The notes beneath the pieces were generated by a model. The model saw only the letters and a program-made list of their open reading frames with translations. It was not told the origin of the DNA and ran no database searches. From CAZYQW01 sp964649825 (lineage in GTDB: Bacteria; Planctomycetota; B15-G4; JADJEK01): a stretch of 10,431 nt of DNA. How positions within the stretch are numbered: the stretch's first letter is position 1; every line of letters begins with the position of its first letter. The DNA lies in assembly GCA_964649825.1 (NCBI GenBank), contig CAZYQW010000027.1, positions 1-10,431 on the forward strand, read 5' to 3'. Below, piece by piece: positions 6,638 to 10,431 of the stretch. The position numbers and the translations under genes were made by a program.

Positions 6638-6652
6638 CCGCGGAGGCCGCGG
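6638..6652. repeat. Perfect 6-bp stem hairpin in the kinase leader
   Basis: CCGCGG, a three-base AGG loop and CCGCGG form an all-GC hairpin 56 bp before the kinase ATG, directly after a run of five Ts (6633-6637). On the plus strand no T-run follows immediately, so it is not a classical terminator. It may stabilise or regulate the leader. Confidence 0.4.
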
Positions 6653-6695
6653 CTCGATTTCGTGCATCCGCGCGAACGTCAGGAGCCGCGCGGTC

Positions 6696-6701
6696 AGGAG
6701 G
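6696..6701 (+). promoter_or_regulatory. Strong ribosome binding site of the kinase gene
   Basis: AGGAGG lies six bases before the ATG at 6708. It is the best Shine-Dalgarno in the window and fixes the kinase start. A similar AGGAG 15 bp upstream (6681-6685) has no start codon at a suitable distance. Confidence 0.8.
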
Positions 6702-6707
6702 GAAGCG

Positions 6708-9700
6708 ATGTCCACGGAATCATCCTGTTGGGACAGCGTCCAACGGATCTACCACGAGGGTCGGAACCTCAGCGGGTTCGAGCGGGCGCAGTTCCTGGAT
6801 CATGCGTGCGAGGGGAACGCGGAGCTTCGCTTGGTGATCGAGGAGCTGTTGCGCGAAGACTCGGCCGAGACGCCCGGGACGATCGACGACGGGGCTCCGC
6901 CGGATGAGCTCGACGCGGCGCCGCCGGCGCAGATCGGCCCGTACCGATTGGGCCGCGAGCTCGGCCGCGGGCAGATGGGCGTCGTCTACGAGGCGGAGCA
7001 GATGCACCCGCGACGGCTCGTCGCCGTCAAGACGCTGCATCCCGACCTCGTGCAACGGGGCGCACTCGCTGCGTACGTCGAGCGGTTCGAGGGCGAGACG
7101 GAGGTCCTGGGCCGGCTCGAGCATCCGGGGATCGTGCCGGTGTACCACGCGGGATGGGATCGGCGCGGCATCCCGTTCTTCGCGATGCGCCTGATCGACG
7201 GGCACGACTTCCGCCAGGAGCTCGCGAGCCTCTGCGCGACGCCGTCGATCGAGCGGACGACGCGAGCCGTGAACGTCCTGATCCGCATCGCGGAGACAAT
7301 GAGCTTCGCCCACGAGAAGGGCGTGCTCCATCGTGACCTCAAGCCGACCAACGTGATGATCGGCCGGTTCGGCGAGATCTACGTGCTCGACTGGGGGCTG
7401 GCCGGCCGGATCGACGGCGAGGATTCGGTCGCGTCCGCCCCGGCGACGCCGTCGAGCCCGGCGCAGACGCGAGTCGGCGATCGGATCGGGACGCCCGCGT
7501 ACATGTCGCCCGAGCAGGCGCTCGGCCGCAACGACTTGGTCGACGAACGGTCGGACGTGTACGCCCTCGGAGCGATGCTGTACGAGGTGGTCACGGGGAG
7601 CTCGCCGACCGAGATCCAGCTCCCGCTCCACGAGTCGCCGACGACCACGCGGCGCCGCCGGATCGCGACGACGAAGCGGCACCGCCTCCGCGGCCGCAGC
7701 GTCCCCGCCGAGCTCGCCGCGATCTGCGACCGAGCGACCGCGCTGCGGAAGGCGGAGCGGTACGGATCGATGCGCGAGTTCGCCGCGGATCTCGAGGCGT
7801 TCGTGGAGCGGCGCGTAGTGAACGCGTACGAGGCGGGGGCGTGGGCGGAGCTGCGGAAGTGGTGCGTGCGGAACCGGGCGACGGCCGTGGCGCTCGGGTT
7901 GCTGATCGCGGTGCTCATCGCGTCGGCTGGCTACTTCGTCTCCAGTCAACGGCGAGCGGAGATGAGTCGCAGCCATCTCCAGCGGGTCTTCTCCGTGCTC
8001 GCCCGTCAGTTCCGCTCCAGCGCGCCGGGCATGGTGCCGACGCGTACCGAACGGGCGGCGAGGATCCAGGAGTTCCAGTCTCTCCTCCCCCTCGCGCGAA
8101 AGCTGGCTCCGCTCGAGGAGTCGTACGTGCTCGAGGCGCTTGGCACCTATCAGTTCGAATCGAATGATCCCGAGGCGGCACCGACGTTCGAGCGCGTACT
8201 CGCCTTGCGGACAGGACGCGACGACGTCGACCCGCACGACCTCGCGGCTGCATATCGCCAGTTCGGAATGGTCCTGCACGCCCGCGGCGACCTGGAACAG
8301 GCCGAGCAGTGTTTCCGCCGCGCGCTCGACGTGTCGCGGACGGTCGAAGGCAACGACTCGATCGCCGACGCATTCACGAACGTACAGTTGGCGAGGGTGC
8401 TCGAGTCCAAAGGAGACCTCGTCACGGCAGCGGCGATATTCGACCGGATCGTCGATCGCTTCGGAAGCGACCGATCGGAGCTTGCGCTGGTCCTGCTCGG
8501 GCAGGCTCACGTGGCGCTCGGTCGAATGGAGCTGATCTCTGGTCGCGTCGGAGCCGCCGAGACTCTCTTCCAATCTGGTGTCAAGGAGCTTCGGTCCGTC
8601 CTCGACCGGGGCCATTCTCTCGTCTTGGAGGCTGAGACCCTGTATGCGGACATCATGGGGTTGCAGTGGCGTTTCGGCGACGCCGTCCGGCTGTTCGACG
8701 ACATCATCGACCGTCGCCGGTTCGCAAGCAGCGGCGAAGGAACCGCGATCCTTCGGACCCGTTATCTACGCGCTCGGGCCCAGATAGACGACATCGACGT
8801 GAGGCATGACCAAGCGCTTACGCCGGTGACGGAAGTCCTTGCGGAACTCGAGGACGTCCTGCAGGCGCAGACGACCCTGCTGGGTCCGAATCACCCGGAG
8901 ACTCTCGATACGCGACGGGCAATCGCCACTTTGCTCGTCATGAACAGAGACTTCACGTCGGCCCTTGCGCACCTACGGACCTGCCTCGAGGGCGGCGACG
9001 ATCCATTCTCCCGTGTCGCGCTCGGACAAACCTACTTCCACCTCGGCGATCTCGATCGCGCGATTTCGGAGATCCAAGTCGGTTTTGACGGGCTCCGCCT
9101 CCGCTTCGGAATGTCGATCGTCGAGTCGGTCGCCGCCGCCTGCTACCTGTCGTCGTATCTCCTTCAGGCGGGCCGCGTCGAAGAAGCTCTCGCCGTCGCC
9201 TACGAATCCCGTTCCCAACCGGACCTCGCCTCGACGCCGCTGCAATGGACATTGGCGCTACGCGAAGCGGAAGCGCGGATGGCGTTGGGTCAGTCCGCGA
9301 CTGCCGAACGGCTATTCCTCGAGGCGTTGGATGGATTGCAGGCCATTCGGGCGGAGGGGACCGATGTCGATTGGCAGATCTGGATGGTCGCGTTCCGGGT
9401 GGGGATGGTTTGTGCGGAGAAGGACGATTGGCCGCGGGCGGAGCAATCGTTTCGGGCAGCGCACGATACGGGTCTCTCGGCCGTGGCATCCATCTGGTTC
9501 GGGATCTCGCTGGTCGAGCAGGGTTGCAGCGCCGAGTGCGATGGCCTCGTCGATTCGATCCGCGAAATGCTTCGCGAGGACGATCGCCGCGGGCTGCTCG
9601 CGGCTCTGTTCGAGGGGCGGCGTCTCGCGGTCCGCGGCGACCGCGAAGGTGCACGTAGTTGCCTTGGTCGAGCGGAGTCGCTTGCGGCGAGGATCCGGGG

Positions 9701-9761
9701 ATTGGGGCTCGCCGCCACCGTCCAGCTCCAACGTCTGCGCGCCGACGTCGCGGGCGCGTGA
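6708..9761 (+). CDS. Membrane Ser/Thr protein kinase with TPR sensor domain
   Basis: 1017-residue Hanks-type kinase. Residues 7-52 are a small helical cap (CWDSVQRIYHEGRNLSGFER...) common before planctomycete-type kinases. Kinase domain, about 77-366: glycine loop LGRGQMG (85-91), VAVK lysine K108, helix-C glutamate near E130, HRDLKPTNV (208-216), DWG (228-230) in place of DFG, activation loop with several Thr/Ser, and SPE (267-269). All catalytic residues are present, so it should be active. A basic insert TTTRRRRIATTKRHRLRGR lies at 312-330. One transmembrane helix spans about 392-412 (AVALGLLIAVLIASAGYF). The remaining 600 residues are helical with TPR-like repeats (about 512-545, 555-585, 770-800, 895-920) and a kinesin-light-chain-like LGPNHPETLDTRR at 725-737. 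The TPR half probably lies outside the cytoplasm and senses ligand or protein. The sigma-factor gene follows after 4 bp. Third-position G+C falls visibly in the TPR half. Confidence 0.93.
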   Translation: MSTESSCWDSVQRIYHEGRNLSGFERAQFLDHACEGNAELRLVIEELLREDSAETPGTIDDGAPPDELDAAPPAQIGPYRLGRELGRGQMGVVYEAEQMHPRRLVAVKTLHPDLVQRGALAAYVERFEGETEVLGRLEHPGIVPVYHAGWDRRGIPFFAMRLIDGHDFRQELASLCATPSIERTTRAVNVLIRIAETMSFAHEKGVLHRDLKPTNVMIGRFGEIYVLDWGLAGRIDGEDSVASAPATPSSPAQTRVGDRIGTPAYMSPEQALGRNDLVDERSDVYALGAMLYEVVTGSSPTEIQLPLHESPTTTRRRRIATTKRHRLRGRSVPAELAAICDRATALRKAERYGSMREFAADLEAFVERRVVNAYEAGAWAELRKWCVRNRATAVALGLLIAVLIASAGYFVSSQRRAEMSRSHLQRVFSVLARQFRSSAPGMVPTRTERAARIQEFQSLLPLARKLAPLEESYVLEALGTYQFESNDPEAAPTFERVLALRTGRDDVDPHDLAAAYRQFGMVLHARGDLEQAEQCFRRALDVSRTVEGNDSIADAFTNVQLARVLESKGDLVTAAAIFDRIVDRFGSDRSELALVLLGQAHVALGRMELISGRVGAAETLFQSGVKELRSVLDRGHSLVLEAETLYADIMGLQWRFGDAVRLFDDIIDRRRFASSGEGTAILRTRYLRARAQIDDIDVRHDQALTPVTEVLAELEDVLQAQTTLLGPNHPETLDTRRAIATLLVMNRDFTSALAHLRTCLEGGDDPFSRVALGQTYFHLGDLDRAISEIQVGFDGLRLRFGMSIVESVAAACYLSSYLLQAGRVEEALAVAYESRSQPDLASTPLQWTLALREAEARMALGQSATAERLFLEALDGLQAIRAEGTDVDWQIWMVAFRVGMVCAEKDDWPRAEQSFRAAHDTGLSAVASIWFGISLVEQGCSAECDGLVDSIREMLREDDRRGLLAALFEGRRLAVRGDREGARSCLGRAESLAARIRGLGLAATVQLQRLRADVAGA

Positions 9762-9765
9762 ACGG

Positions 9766-10278
9766 ATGAGCAGGTCCGACCGGTACGAGCGCCTCCTCGG
9801 CCGCGCAGCCCTCCTGCGGGTACGGTTTCGCGCCGTCCCTGGTTGCCCGTACTCGACGTGGTCCCTGATCAACCGCGCCGTCGTCCGCTTCGGTGAAGCG
9901 GGTCCACCGGATGCGCAGTCCAGCCGCTTCGAGGCCGCGATGCTCCTTGCTATGCGGTGCGTCCTGATCGACCTCTATCGCGAGAACGCCGCGGAGCGTC
10001 GCGGCGGCGGGCGGCCGACCGTCGACCTTCACTCCGGCATCGCCGCGCGGGCCGAGCGCCGGCTCGACGATCGAATGAGCGCCCTGCTCGCGGCGCTCGA
10101 GGTCCTGCGCCAGCGCGACCCGCAGAAGCACGCCATGATCGAGGATCGGTACGTGAACTGCCTCTCCGCGGCGGAGATCGCGAAGCGCCAGGAGCGGTCC
10201 GCCGACGCCGTGCAGCGCGACTTCGACTTCCTCCGCTCCTGGCTCCGGTACGAGATCCGTCGCCAGGGGGCCGACTGA
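9766..10278 (+). CDS. Short, diverged ECF-type sigma factor
   Basis: 170 residues resembling the extracytoplasmic-function sigma-70 group (TIGR02999-like) often found beside planctomycete-type kinases. The region-2 remnant spans about 7-85 and keeps RFEAAMLLAMRCVLIDLYRE, with AAERRGGGRPTVDL at the region 2/linker junction. Region 4 (about 104-165) keeps LEVLRQRDPQKHAMIEDRY and a helix-turn-helix LSAAEIAKRQERSADAVQRDFDF in two pieces (LSAAEIAKRQE, then SADAVQRDFDFLRSWL). The first region-2 helix (the usual LLPLVYDELRRLA lead-in is shortened) seems missing, and the usual VHEAYLRL is INRAVVRF, so promoter melting may be altered. It starts 4 bp after the kinase stop, which implies cotranscription and a kinase-sigma partnership. 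The longer open frame upstream overlaps the kinase and shows no sigma similarity. Confidence 0.8.
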   Translation: MSRSDRYERLLGRAALLRVRFRAVPGCPYSTWSLINRAVVRFGEAGPPDAQSSRFEAAMLLAMRCVLIDLYRENAAERRGGGRPTVDLHSGIAARAERRLDDRMSALLAALEVLRQRDPQKHAMIEDRYVNCLSAAEIAKRQERSADAVQRDFDFLRSWLRYEIRRQGAD

Positions 10279-10331
10279 CGGTTACGCCCCAGGAGTGTGT
10301 CCGAGTATTCGCGCGGCATTCGACCGGCTGC

Positions 10332-10412
10332 GAAGCCCGGTGGACTTCGTCGCTCGTCGTCACCGTATCTTCTCCTGATATGGATCCTCCTCGCTCCTCG
10401 CCACCGGGCTTC
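10332..10412. repeat. Perfect 12-bp inverted repeat around a possible gene start
   Basis: GAAGCCCGGTGG (10332-10343) and its exact complement CCACCGGGCTTC (10401-10412) are separated by 57 bp. The left arm lies in non-coding DNA; the right arm lies inside the putative next gene. The match ends at exactly 12 bp on both sides. It could form a long-loop stem in DNA or RNA, or be two half-sites for a regulator. Confidence 0.6.
10341..10371 (+). promoter_or_regulatory. Candidate promoter before the last, partial gene
   Basis: TATCTT (10366-10371) ends eight bases before an ATG at 10380, and TGGACT (10341-10346, four of six to TTGACA) lies 19 bp further upstream. The short distance from -10 to ATG and the lack of a Shine-Dalgarno would fit a leaderless transcript. 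The rest of the gap after the sigma gene (10279-10340) shows no gene. Confidence 0.25.
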
Positions 10413-10431
10413 TCGCTCGGTCTCGGTGCTC
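10380..10431 (+). CDS. Possible start of a further gene (partial)
   Basis: An ATG opens a frame, MDPPRSSPPGFSLGLGA, that is still open at the right edge of the window. The Pro/Ser-rich beginning gives no family clue. Support is only the ATG, the -10-like TATCTT in front, and the position after the sigma gene. The product is not recognisable, and this could equally be intergenic sequence. Confidence 0.3.
   Translation, partial: MDPPRSSPPGFSLGLGA

Larger units (their letters stand above)
6458..6707 (+). promoter_or_regulatory. 250-bp gap: probable promoter and structured leader of the kinase gene
   Basis: No gene is seen here. At 6558-6583 CGAAC and CGTC are separated by 17 bp, resembling an ECF-sigma promoter (GGAAC / CGTC) but without the leading GG. 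Downstream are a hairpin at 6593-6608 (CTTCCC, GGAC loop, GGGAGG) and a competing weaker one at 6604-6617 (GGAG/CTCC). A strong hairpin follows at 6638-6652, then a direct repeat GTCAGGAG (6678-6685 and 6693-6700) whose second copy contains the Shine-Dalgarno. Just after the CBS stop, CGGGAA (6460-6465) could pair with TTCCCG (6490-6495). This might end the upstream transcript but has no T-tract. Confidence 0.35.

Noticed and set aside
6720..8615. 631-codon minus-strand open frame inside the kinase gene
   Set aside because: Despite its length, it is antisense to a kinase with all catalytic motifs, and its translation is Arg/Asp/His-rich without recognisable domains.
8965..9765. In-frame upstream extension of the sigma-factor gene
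   Set aside because: The stretch is Arg/Ser-rich and overlaps the kinase coding sequence in another frame; sigma similarity starts only near 9766.

Overview
The window is a GC-rich bacterial chromosomal segment with dense, mostly short operons on both strands. I see no mobile elements, CRISPR arrays, rRNA or tRNA. Three things suggest a planctomycete or a related environmental phylum. The first is a Ser/Thr kinase with an N-terminal helical cap, a DWG instead of DFG motif, a single transmembrane helix and a long TPR-rich C-terminus. The second is an ECF-type sigma factor of the kinase-associated type directly behind it. The third is a free-standing PARP-type zinc-finger protein. This placement rests on family habits and is not proven.

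Left part (1-2846, minus strand): a two-gene operon. An ArsR-type helix-turn-helix protein fused to a SAM-dependent methyltransferase domain is followed, with a one-base TGATG overlap, by metH, which runs off the left edge. A perfect 16-bp palindrome made of two ATCCGGAT units lies directly in front of the regulator's ATG, downstream of a reasonable -35 box. The set looks like a self-regulated methionine/SAM-cycle operon of the SahR type.

Middle (2867-6457): a divergent plus-strand gene encodes a 206-residue protein with two PARP-type zinc fingers and no catalytic domain. It converges on a two-gene minus-strand unit (a VOC/glyoxalase-fold protein, then an unrecognised 86-residue protein with a GTGA overlap). 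Only 23 bp from the VOC gene, and pointing the other way, is an exported DUF885-type predicted zinc peptidase. A small two-CBS-domain protein follows on the same strand.

Right part (6458-10431, plus strand): a 250-bp leader with hairpins leads into the 1017-residue membrane kinase with TPRs and a short, diverged ECF sigma factor 4 bp downstream. The kinase probably senses something through its TPR half, and the sigma factor is the likely transcriptional partner, but that link is inferred from position only. The window ends in what may be the first codons of another gene. A perfect 12-bp inverted repeat brackets that start.
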